This document shows, piece by piece, positions 36,704 through 45,822 of a stretch of DNA of 64,000 nucleotides. This DNA is from Amycolatopsis sp. 195334CR (GTDB lineage: Bacteria; Actinomycetota; Actinomycetes; Mycobacteriales; Pseudonocardiaceae). The DNA lies in the NCBI RefSeq assembly GCF_017309385.1, contig NZ_JAFJMJ010000001.1, forward strand, positions 3,162,001 through 3,226,000. Reading direction: 5' to 3'. The first letter of the stretch is position 1. The number at the start of each line of letters is the position of its first letter. Below the pieces are notes generated by a model, which saw only the letters and a program-made list of their open reading frames with translations, had not been told where the DNA came from and made no database searches. The position numbers were made by a program, and so were the translations under genes.

Positions 36704-38011
36704 GTGCTCAGCGCCTTCCGCTCGGCTCTCGCGACGCCGGACCTGCGCAAGAAGATCCTGTTCACGCTGATGATCGTGGCCGTGTACCGGCTCGGCGCGA
36801 TCACCCCAGCTCCTGGGGTTTCCTACCCCAACGTCCAGGCATGTCAGGCGCAGACCGATCAAGAGGGCATTTACTCGCTGCTGAACCTCTTCAGCGGTGG
36901 GGCTCTCCTGCAGTTGTCGATCTTCTCGACGGGCATCATGCCGTACATCACGGCGAGCATCATCGTCCAGCTCCTCACCGTGGTCATCCCGCGGTTCGAG
37001 GAGTTGAAGAAGGAAGGCCAGTCCGGCCAGGGCAAGCTGACCCAGTACACCCGCTACCTGACGATCGCGCTGGCGATCCTGCAGGCCACCGGCGTGATCG
37101 CGCTGGCCGACCGCGGCCAGCTGTTCCAGGACTGCGACCAGCCGGTCATCCCGGACAACAGCATCTACTCGCTGGCGCTGATCGTGGTCACCATGACCGC
37201 GGGCACCGCGGTGATGATGTGGCTGGGTGAGCTGATCACCGAGCGCGGCGTCGGCAACGGCATGTCCGTGCTGATCTTCCTGAACATCGCGGCCCAGCTG
37301 CCGACCGAGGGCGCCAACATCCTCGAGCGCAACAACGCCGTGGTCTTCACCTTCGTCTGCGTGCTCGGCCTGGCGATCATCGCCTCGGTCATCTTCGTCG
37401 AGCAGGGCCAGCGCCGGATCCCGGTGCAGTACGCCAAGCGCATGGTCGGCCGCCGGATGTACGGCGGCACCTCGACCTACCTGCCGATCAAGGTGAACCA
37501 GGCCGGTGTCATCCCGGTCATCTTCGGTTCCTCGCTGCTGTACCTGCCGGACCTGATCAGCCGCCTGATCGGCGATCCGAACAGCAGCTCGGGCTGGCAG
37601 GTCTTCCTGCAGAACTACGTGGTGAACCAGTCCAGCTGGGTGCACATCCTGCTGTACTTCGCGCTGATCATCTTCTTCACGTACTTCTACATCACGATCA
37701 CGTTCAACGTGGACGAGCGTGCGGAGGAGATGAAGAAGTTCGGTGGCTTCATCCCGGGCATCCGCCCGGGGCGGCCGACCGCCGAATACCTGAGCTTCGT
37801 GCTCGGCCGGATCACCCTCCCCGGCTCCATCTACCTCGGTCTGGTAGCGATCCTGCCGAACTTCTTCCTGTCCATCACCGGTGACGGCAACAACCAGAAC
37901 TTCCCGTTCGGTGGCACCGCCGTGCTGATCATGGTGGGTGTCGGTCTCGACACCGTGAAGCAGATCGAAAGCCAGCTCATGCAGCGCAACTACGAAGGGT
38001 TCCTCCGATGA
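36704..38011 (+). CDS. secY: preprotein translocase subunit SecY
   Basis: 435-residue channel subunit of the Sec translocon with ten membrane helices. Start GTG 36704 lies 8 nt after GAGGAGG (36689-36695) and gives the family N-terminus [20 protein letters not shown]. Conserved parts include [20 protein letters not shown] and the ribosome-binding cytoplasmic loops. It overlaps adk by 4 nt, forming secY-adk-map. Confidence 0.97.
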   Translation: MLSAFRSALATPDLRKKILFTLMIVAVYRLGAITPAPGVSYPNVQACQAQTDQEGIYSLLNLFSGGALLQLSIFSTGIMPYITASIIVQLLTVVIPRFEELKKEGQSGQGKLTQYTRYLTIALAILQATGVIALADRGQLFQDCDQPVIPDNSIYSLALIVVTMTAGTAVMMWLGELITERGVGNGMSVLIFLNIAAQLPTEGANILERNNAVVFTFVCVLGLAIIASVIFVEQGQRRIPVQYAKRMVGRRMYGGTSTYLPIKVNQAGVIPVIFGSSLLYLPDLISRLIGDPNSSSGWQVFLQNYVVNQSSWVHILLYFALIIFFTYFYITITFNVDERAEEMKKFGGFIPGIRPGRPTAEYLSFVLGRITLPGSIYLGLVAILPNFFLSITGDGNNQNFPFGGTAVLIMVGVGLDTVKQIESQLMQRNYEGFLR

Positions 38012-38562
38012 CGAGGCTGGTTCTGGTCGGGCCTCCCGGAGCAGGTAAGGGTACGCAGGCAGTCGCGTTGTCCGAAAAGCTCAGGGTGCCGCACATCTCC
38101 ACCGGCGACCTGTTCCGCGCGCACGTCGGCGAGCAGACGCCGCTGGGCCGCGAGGCGCAGCGCTACATGGACTCGGGCGAGCTGGTGCCGGACACCGTCA
38201 CCAACGAGATGGTCCGCGAGCGCCTGGCCGAGCCGGACGCCAAGGCGGGCTTCCTGCTCGACGGCTTCCCCCGCAACACCAAGCAGGCGGACGTGCTGGG
38301 CCAGATGCTGGCCGACGCCGACACCAGCCTGGACGCGGTGATCCAGCTCGAGGTGCCCGAGGACGTCGTGGTCGGCAGGCTGCTTTCGCGGGGTCGTTCC
38401 GACGACACCGAGGAGGTCGTCCGGCGCCGGCAGCAGGTCTACCGGTCGGAGACCGCGCCGCTGCTGGAGTACTACGGCGACATCCTGGTGACCGTGGACG
38501 GCGTCGGCGGGGTCGACGAGGTCTCGGCCAGGGTGCTGGCCGCACTGCCTGACCGCTCGTGA
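38008..38562 (+). CDS. adk: adenylate kinase
   Basis: 184-residue short-lid adenylate kinase (ATP + AMP to 2 ADP). P-loop [10 protein letters not shown] (about 8-17), AMP-binding STGDLFRAH and DGFPRN are present. The long zinc-lid is absent, as in other actinobacterial Adk proteins. ATGA overlap with secY and GTGA overlap with map. Confidence 0.97.
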   Translation: MTRLVLVGPPGAGKGTQAVALSEKLRVPHISTGDLFRAHVGEQTPLGREAQRYMDSGELVPDTVTNEMVRERLAEPDAKAGFLLDGFPRNTKQADVLGQMLADADTSLDAVIQLEVPEDVVVGRLLSRGRSDDTEEVVRRRQQVYRSETAPLLEYYGDILVTVDGVGGVDEVSARVLAALPDRS

Positions 38563-39380
38563 CTGTGGGCGGACTGAGTGTTCCGAAGTTTCTCCGCCGA
38601 GGTCGCATGATCGAGCTGAAGTCCCGGGGCGAGCTGGAAGCGATGCGCGCCGCCGGGTTGGTCGTGGCGCGCACGCTGGAGCTGGTCACCGAGGCCGCGC
38701 GGCCCGGGGTCTCGACGAAGGAACTCGACGAACTCGCCGAGCAGACCATCCGGGACGCCGGTGCGGTGCCCTCGTTCAAGGGCTACCACGGGTTCCCGGC
38801 GTCGATCTGCGCTTCGGTGAACGAGCAGATCGTGCACGGCATCCCGGCGGCCTCGCAGGTGCTGGCCGACGGTGACCTGATCTCGGTGGACTGCGGCGCC
38901 ATCCTGGAGGGGTGGCACGGCGATTCCGCGGTGACCATCGCGGTCGGTCCGTCCGTGTCGGCGAAGGACCTCGCGCTCTCGGACGCGACGCGGGTGGCGA
39001 TGTGGGCCGGCGTCGAGGCGGTCCAGCCGGGCGCGCGGCTCACCGACATCTCGTACGCCGTGCAGACCGCCGCGGAACGCGCCGGCGAGGCCGACGGCAT
39101 CGAGTACGGCATGATCCTGGAGTACGGCGGCCACGGCATCGGGACGCAGATGCACATGGAGCCGTTCCTGCCGAACGTCGGGAAGCCGGGGAAGGGCCCG
39201 CGGCTGAAGCCGGGCATGGCGCTGGCCGTCGAGCCGATGCTGACCGGCGGCGGTGGCGAAACCCTCGAACTGGACGACGGCTGGACCGTGGTCACCGCCG
39301 ACGGCTCGCGAGCCGCCCACTGGGAGCACACCGTCGCCATCACCGACGACGGCCCCTGGGTCCTCACCGCCCCCGCCTGA
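38559..39380 (+). CDS. map: methionine aminopeptidase, type I
   Basis: 273 residues from GTG 38559. Cobalt/manganese peptidase removing N-terminal Met. Metal ligands are in [15 protein letters not shown] (two D), [10 protein letters not shown] (H), AVEPML (E) and WEHTVAI (E). The longer start adds VPKFLRRGR, resembling the basic leader of mycobacterial MapA; ATG 38607 with GAGG 5 nt upstream is an alternative giving 257 residues. Two dyad copies follow the stop. Confidence 0.94.
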   Translation: MTVGGLSVPKFLRRGRMIELKSRGELEAMRAAGLVVARTLELVTEAARPGVSTKELDELAEQTIRDAGAVPSFKGYHGFPASICASVNEQIVHGIPAASQVLADGDLISVDCGAILEGWHGDSAVTIAVGPSVSAKDLALSDATRVAMWAGVEAVQPGARLTDISYAVQTAAERAGEADGIEYGMILEYGGHGIGTQMHMEPFLPNVGKPGKGPRLKPGMALAVEPMLTGGGGETLELDDGWTVVTADGSRAAHWEHTVAITDDGPWVLTAPA

Positions 39381-39434
39381 CCTGCTTTAGCGGGCAGAAG
39401 CATGTCCCGCACCCTGCTTTTGCCCGCAGAAGCC
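39379..39434. repeat. two dyad copies after map
   Basis: GACCTGCTTTAGC, GG, GCAGAAGCATGTC (39379-39406) overlaps the map stop. ACCCTGCTTTTGC, CC, GCAGAAGCCG starts 5 nt later (about 39410-39434). Back-to-back copies at a transcription-unit end suggest a terminator role. Confidence 0.8.
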
Positions 39435-39617
39435 GATCGGCCCGGGGGTGGGACCGGCCGGGGCGGCGCCCTGATCGGGTCGTTTCGTATCGCCTGACCT
39501 GGTGTTTTTCCGCTACTGGCGAGTCGCCTCCCCGCCGTCTACCCTGGAGCCTGCCCGGCGGCCTCGGCCTGCCGGAAGCACCCGACCGCGATGTGACCTA
39601 ACACAGTCAACCCCCGG

Positions 39618-39647
39618 TTGGGTGTCGCGACACGGCTTGCGTACACT
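39618..39647 (+). promoter_or_regulatory. probable infA promoter
   Basis: TTGGGT (39618-39623) and TACACT (39642-39647) are spaced by 18 nt, about 130 nt ahead of infA. The 39436-39617 stretch shows no gene. A partial leader box CACCCGACCGCG lies at 39579-39590, upstream of this promoter. Confidence 0.5.
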
Positions 39648-39777
39648 GTCAAGTCGGCGTACTCATCTCGCCGGTTCCAGCGCGCGTGCAAACCTGCGGC
39701 ATCGGAGTCGGGGCGGCGCGTGCGCCGGGCACCACAGCAAGCACTCACCGCTCAACCAATCACGAAACGCGGAGGAC

Positions 39778-39999
39778 ATGGGCAAGAAGGACGGGGCCAT
39801 CGAGGTCGAAGGCCGCGTAATCGAGCCGCTTCCCAACGCGATGTTCCGCGTCGAGTTGGAGAACGGCCACAAGGTCCTTGCACACATCAGCGGCAAGATG
39901 CGGCAGCACTACATCCGCATCCTGCCTGAGGACAGGGTTGTCGTGGAGCTCTCGCCCTACGACTTGTCCCGTGGTCGCATCGTCTACCGCTACAAGTGA
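39778..39999 (+). CDS. infA: translation initiation factor IF-1
   Basis: 73-residue OB-fold IF-1 that blocks the A site during initiation. It starts [20 protein letters not shown], with core [25 protein letters not shown] lies directly upstream of the ATG. First gene of the infA-rpmJ-rpsM-rpsK-rpsD-rpoA-rplQ unit. Confidence 0.98.
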   Translation: MGKKDGAIEVEGRVIEPLPNAMFRVELENGHKVLAHISGKMRQHYIRILPEDRVVVELSPYDLSRGRIVYRYK

Positions 40000-40036
40000 T
40001 CACGGCGCAACGAGTACAAGCAGGAAAGCAGGAGAC

Positions 40037-40150
40037 GTGAAGGTCCAGCCGAGCGTCAAGAAGATCTGCGACAAGTGCAAGGTGATCCGCCGCCACGGCC
40101 GGATCATGGTGATCTGCGAGAACCTGCGGCACAAGCAGCGGCAGGGCTGA
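40037..40150 (+). CDS. rpmJ: 50S ribosomal protein L36, zinc-binding type
   Basis: 37-residue L36: [20 protein letters not shown], then [17 protein letters not shown]. It has the CxxC...C...H zinc ribbon (C-plus form). GTG start after GGAG. It is followed by 205 non-coding nt before rpsM that contain GC-rich inverted repeats but no clear gene. Confidence 0.98.
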   Translation: MKVQPSVKKICDKCKVIRRHGRIMVICENLRHKQRQG

Positions 40151-40355
40151 TCACCCACTCGTCGAAGAGTGGATTGACGGCACAACAACTCTCCCCGCAC
40201 CTGCCGGGCCGCCCAGCGGCCTGGTTCACCCCCGGACTTCAGGCCGGGGCCGGGACACCGGTGGCGCGAGCCGCCGGATCGACAGCGAGTCGGTCCCGGG
40301 ACCGGGCGGGGAGCAGACCTGAAGAGACGAATTCAGACAAGGAGCACCAGCGCCA

Positions 40356-40736
40356 ATGGCACGACTCGCTGGCGTAGACCTCCCCCGCGAAAAGCGGTTG
40401 GAGATCGCGCTGACCTACATCTACGGCATCGGCCGTACCCGCTCCAAGCAGATGATCGCCGCCGCCGAGCTGAACGCGGACACCCGCGTGAAGGACCTCA
40501 GCGACGACGACCTGCTCAAGCTGCGGGACTTCATGGACGAGAACTTCAAGGTCGAGGGTGACCTTCGCCGCGAGGTGAACGCCGACATCCGTCGGAAGAT
40601 CGAGATCGGGTGCTACGAGGGTCTGCGGTGGCGCCGCGGGCTTCCCGTCCGTGGGCAGCGGACCAAGACCAACGCCCGCACCCGCAAGGGTCCGAAGAAG
40701 ACGGTCGCCGGCAAGAAGAAGGCTGGCAAGAAGTGA
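40356..40736 (+). CDS. rpsM: 30S ribosomal protein S13
   Basis: 126-residue S13 of the 30S head and intersubunit bridge. It starts [20 protein letters not shown], then [15 protein letters not shown] and [20 protein letters not shown]. Its TGA overlaps a GTG that opens a 62-residue ORF, unlike the usual short rpsM-rpsK spacer. Confidence 0.98.
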   Translation: MARLAGVDLPREKRLEIALTYIYGIGRTRSKQMIAAAELNADTRVKDLSDDDLLKLRDFMDENFKVEGDLRREVNADIRRKIEIGCYEGLRWRRGLPVRGQRTKTNARTRKGPKKTVAGKKKAGKK

Positions 40737-40921
40737 GCATTCGGGGCAAGAAGGTCGTGCACATCGGCGGCGCCCAGCGCCGCGGCACGGGTTCGTGCGT
40801 TTCACCGTCTGCTCTGTACGCCCGCCCGATGGCGCTCCGCCAGCTGTACACCGACGCCGGTTCCGTGATCCGGCGCGGGCAGCGTGAAGCGGCCGCCGCT
40901 CACCAAGAGAACTCGCGCTAA
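40733..40921 (+). CDS. 62-residue arginine-rich ORF between rpsM and rpsK
   Basis: GTG at 40733 overlaps the rpsM stop (GTGA), and the frame runs to TAA at 40919-40921, just before the rpsK SD. Product begins [20 protein letters not shown] and ends [12 protein letters not shown]: 62 residues, strongly basic, one cysteine, no membrane segment. There is no separate SD beyond AAGAAG, so it would rely on coupling to rpsM. Codon-position composition looks coding (GC-ending codons dominate). I do not recognise a family; a non-coding spacer is the alternative. Confidence 0.45.
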   Translation: MSIRGKKVVHIGGAQRRGTGSCVSPSALYARPMALRQLYTDAGSVIRRGQREAAAAHQENSR

Positions 40922-40941
40922 CCGAGGAGAATCACCCAGAC

Positions 40942-41346
40942 ATGCCACCGAAGTCTCGTACCGCCGGGGCCAAGAAGGTCCGGCGCAAGGAAAAGAAGAA
41001 CGTGGCCCACGGCCACGCGCACATCAAGAGCACCTTCAACAACACCATCGTGTCGATCACCGACCCGACCGGTGCGGTGATCTCGTGGGCGTCCTCGGGC
41101 CACGTCGGCTTCAAGGGCTCCCGCAAGTCGACTCCGTTCGCCGCGCAGATGGCCGCCGAGAACGCGGCCCGCAAGGCCGCCGAGCACGGCATGAAGAAGG
41201 TCGACGTGTTCGTGAAGGGCCCGGGTTCGGGCCGCGAGACCGCGATCCGCTCGCTGCAGGCCGCGGGTCTCGAGGTCGGCACCATCCAGGACGTGACCCC
41301 GCAGCCTCACAACGGCTGCCGCCCGCCCAAGCGGCGCCGGGTCTGA
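40942..41346 (+). CDS. rpsK: 30S ribosomal protein S11
   Basis: 134-residue S11 of the 30S platform. It starts [20 protein letters not shown]; core [20 protein letters not shown] and [25 protein letters not shown] (40924-40929) is 12 nt before the ATG. Confidence 0.98.
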   Translation: MPPKSRTAGAKKVRRKEKKNVAHGHAHIKSTFNNTIVSITDPTGAVISWASSGHVGFKGSRKSTPFAAQMAAENAARKAAEHGMKKVDVFVKGPGSGRETAIRSLQAAGLEVGTIQDVTPQPHNGCRPPKRRRV

Positions 41347-41369
41347 GGAACGGGGAGGAGTAAGCAGAA

Positions 41370-41975
41370 ATGGCTCGTTACACCGGCCCGGCGACGCGTA
41401 TTTCCCGTCGCCTCAAGGTTGACCTCATCGGCGGCGACCAGGCTTTCGAGCGCCGTCCGTACCCGCCCGGCCAGCACGGCCGCGGCCGCATCAAGGAGAG
41501 CGAGTACCTGCTTCAGCTTCAGGAGAAGCAGAAGGCTCGCTACACCTACGGCGTTCTCGAGCGCCAGTTCGTCCGTTACTACAAGGACGCTGTGCGCCGC
41601 ACCGGCAAGACCGGTGAGAACCTGCTCCAGATCCTGGAGTCCCGGCTCGACAACGTGATCTACCGCGCCGGCATCGCCCGGACGCGCCGTCAGGCCCGCC
41701 AGCTGGTGAGCCACGGCCACTTCCTGGTCAACGGCAAGAAGGTCAACGTGCCGAGCTTCCAGGTCTCGAAGTTCGACATCATCGACGTCAAGCCGAAGTC
41801 GATGGGCACCCTGCCGTTCGTGGCGGCGAAGGAGTCCTTCGGCGAGCGCCCCATCCCGGCATGGCTGCAGGTCGTCCAGTCGAACCTGCGGGTGCTGGTC
41901 CACCAGCTGCCCGAGCGTGCGCAGATCGACGTTCCGGTCCAGGAACAGCTGATCGTCGAGCTCTACTCGAAGTGA
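41370..41975 (+). CDS. rpsD: 30S ribosomal protein S4
   Basis: 201-residue S4, the 16S 5'-domain primary binder. It contains RRPYPPGQHGRGRIKESEY and the S4 RNA-binding domain RLDNVIYRAGIARTRRQARQ. The N-terminus lacks zinc cysteines (C-minus form), in contrast to the zinc forms of S14 and L36 here. GGGGAGGAG SD. Confidence 0.98.
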   Translation: MARYTGPATRISRRLKVDLIGGDQAFERRPYPPGQHGRGRIKESEYLLQLQEKQKARYTYGVLERQFVRYYKDAVRRTGKTGENLLQILESRLDNVIYRAGIARTRRQARQLVSHGHFLVNGKKVNVPSFQVSKFDIIDVKPKSMGTLPFVAAKESFGERPIPAWLQVVQSNLRVLVHQLPERAQIDVPVQEQLIVELYSK

Positions 41976-42006
41976 TCCCGGCCGGGCTCAGGCCCGGCGG
42001 TGATCG

Positions 42007-42035
42007 GGCGGCGGCGCCCCGAGTGCGCCGCCGCC
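42007..42035 (+). terminator. hairpin between rpsD and rpoA
   Basis: Perfect 11-bp stem (GGCGGCGGCGC / GCGCCGCCGCC, 7-nt loop) downstream of a smaller one (GCCGGGC/GCCCGGC, 41981-41998). Both lie in the 115-nt rpsD-rpoA spacer and may attenuate or process the transcript. Confidence 0.5.
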
Positions 42036-42090
42036 ACGCCACCCCTTTCGGCGTCATATGGCGGGCGTCGGCAGGACAAGGAGAAGGAAA

Positions 42091-43164
42091 GTGCTGATTT
42101 CCCAGCGGCCGGCTCTCGGCGAAGAGACGGTCAACGAAACCAGGTCCCGGTTCACCATCGAGCCGCTCGAGCCCGGTTTCGGCTACACGCTCGGCAACTC
42201 GCTGCGGCGCACGCTGCTGTCGTCCATCCCGGGCGCGGCGGTCACCAGCATCCGCATCGACGGGGTGCTGCACGAGTTCACCACCGTTCCCGGGGTGAAG
42301 GAAGACGTCACCGACATCATCCTGAACCTGAAAGAGCTCGTGGTGAGCTCCGAGGAGGACGAGCCGGTCACCATGTACCTGCGCAAGCAGGGGCCTGGTG
42401 AGGTCACCGCCGCGGACATCGTGCCGCCGGCCGGGGTCACCGTGCACAACCCGGATCTGCACATCGCCTCGCTGAACGGCAAGGGCAAGCTGGAGATCGA
42501 GCTGGTCGTCGAGCGTGGCCGCGGCTACGTGCCCGCCCTGCAGAACAAGCAGGCCGGCGCCGAGATCGGCCGGATCCCGGTCGACTCGATCTACTCGCCG
42601 GTGCTGAAGGTGACCTACAAGGTCGAGGCCACCCGTGTCGAGCAGCGCACCGACTTCGACAAGCTCATCCTGGACGTCGAGACCAAGCCGTCCATCACCC
42701 CCCGCGACGCTGTGGCTTCTGCGGGCAAAACACTGGTCGAGCTGTTCGGCCTGGCGCGTGAGCTCAACGTCGACGCCGAGGGCATCGAGATCGGGCCGTC
42801 GCCGCAGGAGGCGGACACCATCGCCGCCTACGCGATGCCGATCGAGGACCTCGACCTGACCGTGCGGTCCTACAACTGCCTCAAGCGCGAGGGGATCCAC
42901 ACGGTCGGCGAGCTGGTTTCGCGGTCAGAAGCCGACCTGCTCGACATCCGCAACTTCGGTGCGAAGTCCATCGACGAGGTCAAGCTGAAGCTCGTCGGCC
43001 TGGGCCTCGCGCTCAAGGACAGCCCGCCCGGGTTCGACCCGACCGCGGCCGCGACCAGCTACGACGGCGAGGGCTGGTCCGAGGGCGTTGGCGGGATCAC
43101 CGACGGTATTTCGGACAACGGCCACGACGATGGCCAGGACTACGCAGAGACGGAGCAGCTGTAG
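42091..43164 (+). CDS. rpoA: RNA polymerase alpha subunit
   Basis: 357-residue alpha subunit: N-terminal dimerisation domain ([20 protein letters not shown]), linker, and C-terminal DNA-binding domain ([34 protein letters not shown]). It ends DYAETEQL as in mycobacteria. GTG 42091 follows GGAGAAGGAA. The conserved segment [10 protein letters not shown] at 42714-42740 is spelled by a dyad copy using codons GCT TCT ... AAA ACA, unlike the GC-ending codons around it. Confidence 0.98.
   Translation: MLISQRPALGEETVNETRSRFTIEPLEPGFGYTLGNSLRRTLLSSIPGAAVTSIRIDGVLHEFTTVPGVKEDVTDIILNLKELVVSSEEDEPVTMYLRKQGPGEVTAADIVPPAGVTVHNPDLHIASLNGKGKLEIELVVERGRGYVPALQNKQAGAEIGRIPVDSIYSPVLKVTYKVEATRVEQRTDFDKLILDVETKPSITPRDAVASAGKTLVELFGLARELNVDAEGIEIGPSPQEADTIAAYAMPIEDLDLTVRSYNCLKREGIHTVGELVSRSEADLLDIRNFGAKSIDEVKLKLVGLGLALKDSPPGFDPTAAATSYDGEGWSEGVGGITDGISDNGHDDGQDYAETEQL
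42714..42733. repeat. dispersed dyad element in rpoA
   Basis: GGCTTCTGCGGGCAAAACAC: left arm and centre intact, right arm one base off. It encodes ASAGKT, residues that are native in actinobacterial alpha subunits, so the motif was acquired by synonymous change and not insertion. A weaker one (GGTTTCGCGGTCAGAAGCC) lies at about 42915. Confidence 0.6.
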
Positions 43165-43241
43165 GACCGGTGGTCGCTCCGATGTGGTGACGCATCGGAG
43201 CGACCTGGTTCCGTGGCTGAGAAGCTGAACTAGGAGAACCG

Positions 43242-43820
43242 ATGCCCACCCCCACCAAGGGAGCCCGTCTCGGCGGGTCGGCCGCCCACCAGCGGCACCT
43301 GCTGGCCAACCTGGCCACGTCGCTGTTCGAGCACGGCCGGATCACCACCACCGAGGCGAAGGCCCGGCGGGTGCGTCCGCTGGCCGAGAAGCTGATCACC
43401 AAGGCGAAGCGGGGCGACCTGCACAACCGCCGGCAGATCCAGCAGGTCATCCGTGACAAGTCGGTCGTGCACAAGCTGATCGCCGAGATCGGTCCCGGTT
43501 TCGCGGACCGTGCGGGCGGCTACATCCGCATCACCAAGACGATGCCGCGCAAGGGCGACAACGCCCCGATGGCGGTCATCGAACTGGTGGCGGAGAAGAC
43601 CGTGACCGCCGAGGCGCAGGCCGCGCGCAAGACCAAGTTCGCCAAGGACGAGGCCCCGAAGACCGCGGAGGCCCCGGCCGAGGAGACCAAGGCCGACGAG
43701 GACGCCCCCGAGACCGACAAGGCCTCGGACACCCCCGAGTCGACCCCCGCCGACACCCCCGAAGCCACCGACGAGGCTGCTTCTGCGGGCGAAAGCACCG
43801 CCAAGAAGGACGAGTCCTGA
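43242..43820 (+). CDS. rplQ: 50S ribosomal protein L17 with long acidic tail
   Basis: 192-residue L17. The first about 120 residues are the family domain ([40 protein letters not shown]). The remaining about 70 residues are a low-complexity Ala/Glu/Asp/Thr tail absent from E. coli L17 but common in actinobacteria. A dyad copy near the end encodes ASAGES. It precedes truA, whose first codon appears to overlap the L17 stop. Confidence 0.97.
   Translation: MPTPTKGARLGGSAAHQRHLLANLATSLFEHGRITTTEAKARRVRPLAEKLITKAKRGDLHNRRQIQQVIRDKSVVHKLIAEIGPGFADRAGGYIRITKTMPRKGDNAPMAVIELVAEKTVTAEAQAARKTKFAKDEAPKTAEAPAEETKADEDAPETDKASDTPESTPADTPEATDEAASAGESTAKKDES
43776..43799. repeat. dispersed dyad element in rplQ tail
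   Basis: GCTGCTTCTGCGGGCGAAAG followed by CACC, in frame as AASAGEST in the variable acidic tail. Confidence 0.7.
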
Positions 43821-44728
43821 CGGCTGAGAACACCCCGGACGAGCCCGCCACCCCCACTGGGGAGGGCGGGCTCGTCCGTCTGCGCCTGGAAGTGTCTTAT
43901 GACGGCACAAACTTCTCCGGCTGGGCCAAACAACCAGGTCGGCGCACTGTTCAGGGCGTCCTGGAGGACACCCTCGCCAAGCAACCGCCCGGCGTAGCCG
44001 TCCCCCGTTCCGTGGTCGTCGCCGGCCGCACAGACGCCGGCGTCCACGCCTCCGCCCAAGTCCTCCACCTCGACGCGCAGCCTTTTGCGGGCAAAAGCAT
44101 GAACACGCGGGTTCCGGTGGATGAGCGCGGGATTCCTGATCTTGAGCGCATGCGTCACCGCTGGAACCGGCACCTGCCTGCGGACGTGCGCGTGCTCGCC
44201 GCGACGGTGGCTCCGCCCGGCTTCGATGCCCGGTTCTCCGCGGCCCGCAGGCACTACCTTTACCGGGTCTCAGACGCCCCCTGGGGCGTCGACCCGCTGC
44301 GCCGGTACGACACGCTCGCCTGGGGCCGTCCGTTGTCCGTGGACCGCCTCAACGAGGCCTCGGCCGAACTGCTCGGCCTCCACGACTTCGCCGCGTTCTG
44401 CAAGCAGCGAGAGGGCGGCACCACGATTCGAGAGCTGCAGCGGCTGGTCTGGCGTCGCACGGCTGAGTACGCGGTCGAGGTCGAGGTTTCGGCGGACGCG
44501 TTCTGCCACTCGATGGTCCGCAGCCTCGTCGGTGCGCTGCTCCAGGTCGGAGACGGTCGCAAGGACACAGGCTGGCCAGGGCAGCAGCTGGAGTCCCGCG
44601 TACGAGACAGCGCGGTCGCACCCGCCCATGGGCTGACCCTGGTGGCCGTCGACTATCCGCCCGACGCCGAGCTGGCCCAACGAGCCGAGCAGACGCGCAA
44701 CATCCGGACGCCTGATTCAGTTTCGTAG
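43817..44728 (+). CDS. truA: tRNA pseudouridine synthase TruA, probable CTG start
   Basis: 303-residue enzyme forming pseudouridine at tRNA positions 38-40. The catalytic aspartate lies in [12 protein letters not shown]. The first beta strand ([19 protein letters not shown]) needs residues upstream of GTG 43892, the first standard start, and no other ATG/GTG/TTG is in frame. CTG 43817 overlaps the rplQ stop (CTGA), has AAGGA 6 nt upstream and gives [18 protein letters not shown] as N-terminus. A 12-bp hairpin lies within these first codons. A dyad copy (44078) encodes FAGKSM. The stop is 1 nt from the convergent DUF559 gene. Confidence 0.88.
   Translation: MTAENTPDEPATPTGEGGLVRLRLEVSYDGTNFSGWAKQPGRRTVQGVLEDTLAKQPPGVAVPRSVVVAGRTDAGVHASAQVLHLDAQPFAGKSMNTRVPVDERGIPDLERMRHRWNRHLPADVRVLAATVAPPGFDARFSAARRHYLYRVSDAPWGVDPLRRYDTLAWGRPLSVDRLNEASAELLGLHDFAAFCKQREGGTTIRELQRLVWRRTAEYAVEVEVSADAFCHSMVRSLVGALLQVGDGRKDTGWPGQQLESRVRDSAVAPAHGLTLVAVDYPPDAELAQRAEQTRNIRTPDSVS
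43838..43876 (+). promoter_or_regulatory. hairpin in the rplQ-truA junction
   Basis: Perfect 12-bp stem: GACGAGCCCGCC (43838-43849) pairs with 43865-43876, and an inner CCCC/GGGG can extend it. It could terminate rplQ transcripts or tune truA translation, since it falls inside the truA 5' codons if CTG 43817 is the start. Confidence 0.6.
44078..44100. repeat. dispersed dyad element in truA
   Basis: CAGCCTTTTGCGGGCAAAAG followed by CAT, in frame as QPFAGKSM; arms CTTTTGC/GCAAAAG pair perfectly around GG. Confidence 0.75.
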
Positions 44729-44729
44729 T

Positions 44730-45632
44730 TCAGCTGCCAGCTCGAACCAGCTGGATTCGTTTCAGGATCTCTTGGTAATCGGTAGCGAGATGCTCCGCGC
44801 GCACAATCACGAACTTCCAGCCTGCCTTTCGTAACCTTTGTCGGCGCTCCTCATCGCGGCGTTGCTGCGCGGCAGTGTCATGCATTCGGCCGTCGTATTC
44901 GACAGCCAACTTGTCTTCTTCGAGCGCCAGATCCAGGCGGCCGATGAACTCGCCGTTCTCGTGCACGTTCAGTTGGGTCGTGGGGCGTAGACCGCCGCAC
45001 TGCATGATTACTCGCAGCTCGGACTCGGGGTGCGATTCTGCTTTGGTGTCTACGAATTCAAGGGCCAGGCGACCGAGGCGCACGCCCCAGTTCCTTCGCC
45101 GTCGGCACTCGGCCTTGAGCTTGTCGAGCCTGATCCTGATCCGTCGGAGGAACATGTCGAGGTCGGGTACGGCCGTGCGCAGGCGGCGCACGGTGCCTCG
45201 CAGGCGAGGCGCATGGCGGAAGATCAGGTCGAGGGCGATGCGGACTGGTCGCGCGATTCGTGCGTTCGCCCAACGCTTCGATTCGATTGGCCGGATATCC
45301 GTGCGTCGAATGCGCATCCCGGCTACCGGACCGAAGCGAGAGGTCTCGGGGACGACGAATTCGACCGGGTCGTAGGGCTTGGCGAGCTTCGCGCCGCGGA
45401 TGGTGGCCGCCGAGCGGCCGGTCAGCACGGCTTCCGGCGGTACTCGCAGGGTTGCTCCGCGGCATCTGAGCTCGTGCGTGACTTCGGCTTCGGCGCGGAC
45501 GTAAACGTCCTGGAACAGCCGCCTGAACCGAGGTCCTTGCAGCTGTGCTTTGGTCACGAAGCCAGCCGCGATGGCAGCCGAACCGCGGAAGACGTCTTTC
45601 AGGGACGGGTCGAGAACAATTTTCTTGGCCAT
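44730..45632 (-). CDS. AbiEi-like N-terminal / DUF559 endonuclease-like protein
   Basis: 300-residue protein from ATG at 45632 (MAKKIVLDPSLKDVFRGSAA). The N-terminal half resembles the winged-helix domain found in AbiEi-type antitoxins (AAIAAGFVTKAQLQGPRFRR). The C-terminal DUF559 part looks like a Vsr/restriction-endonuclease fold: FIGRLDLALEEDKLAVEYDG, then QRRDEERRQRLRKAGW and FVIVRAEHL. Such proteins are common orphans in actinobacteria; no partner toxin is adjacent. Codon use is more AT-tolerant than in its neighbours. It converges on truA with 1 nt between stops. A start at 45719 is possible but adds an unconserved leader. Confidence 0.8.
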   Translation of the reverse strand: MAKKIVLDPSLKDVFRGSAAIAAGFVTKAQLQGPRFRRLFQDVYVRAEAEVTHELRCRGATLRVPPEAVLTGRSAATIRGAKLAKPYDPVEFVVPETSRFGPVAGMRIRRTDIRPIESKRWANARIARPVRIALDLIFRHAPRLRGTVRRLRTAVPDLDMFLRRIRIRLDKLKAECRRRRNWGVRLGRLALEFVDTKAESHPESELRVIMQCGGLRPTTQLNVHENGEFIGRLDLALEEDKLAVEYDGRMHDTAAQQRRDEERRQRLRKAGWKFVIVRAEHLATDYQEILKRIQLVRAGS

Positions 45633-45753
45633 GATCGGAGCCTGCGAGGCGGCACCGACAGAACCGGCCCAATCACGCCCAACGCACCCGACTTGTCCAC
45701 AACGCCCGAAACAATCCACAACCCCACGCCGAACGTGCTACGCGGCGATGAGG

Positions 45754-45773
45754 CGTCTTCTGCGGGCAAAGCC
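45754..45773. repeat. dispersed dyad element, partial, next to the terminator
   Basis: GTCTTCTGCGGGCAAAGCCG, a partial copy with one A missing from the right arm, immediately before the long hairpin at 45772. Confidence 0.6.
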
Positions 45774-45815
45774 GGGCGGGGCATGCTTCTGCCCGCAGAA
45801 GCATGCCCCGCCCGG
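45772..45815 (-). terminator. perfect 21-bp dyad hairpin ending the eccE unit
   Basis: Left arm 45772-45792 and right arm 45795-45815 are perfect complements around CC. The centre is the dyad element (GCATGCTTCTGC / GCAGAAGCATGC), flanked by pairing CCGGGCGGG / CCCGCCCGG. It lies 7 nt beyond the stop of the minus-strand gene at 45823, where a terminator is expected. Confidence 0.75.
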
Positions 45816-45822
45816 GTGGTGG

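Noticed and set aside
38380..38402. Dyad-like GCTGCTTTCGCGGGGTCG in adk
   Set aside because: Only the left half resembles the element and the residues ([10 protein letters not shown]) are ordinary adenylate-kinase sequence; likely chance.
40151..40355. Possible gene in the rpmJ-rpsM spacer
   Set aside because: No frame with an SD and start gives a protein with coding-like composition; the region is GC-rich and hairpin-forming.
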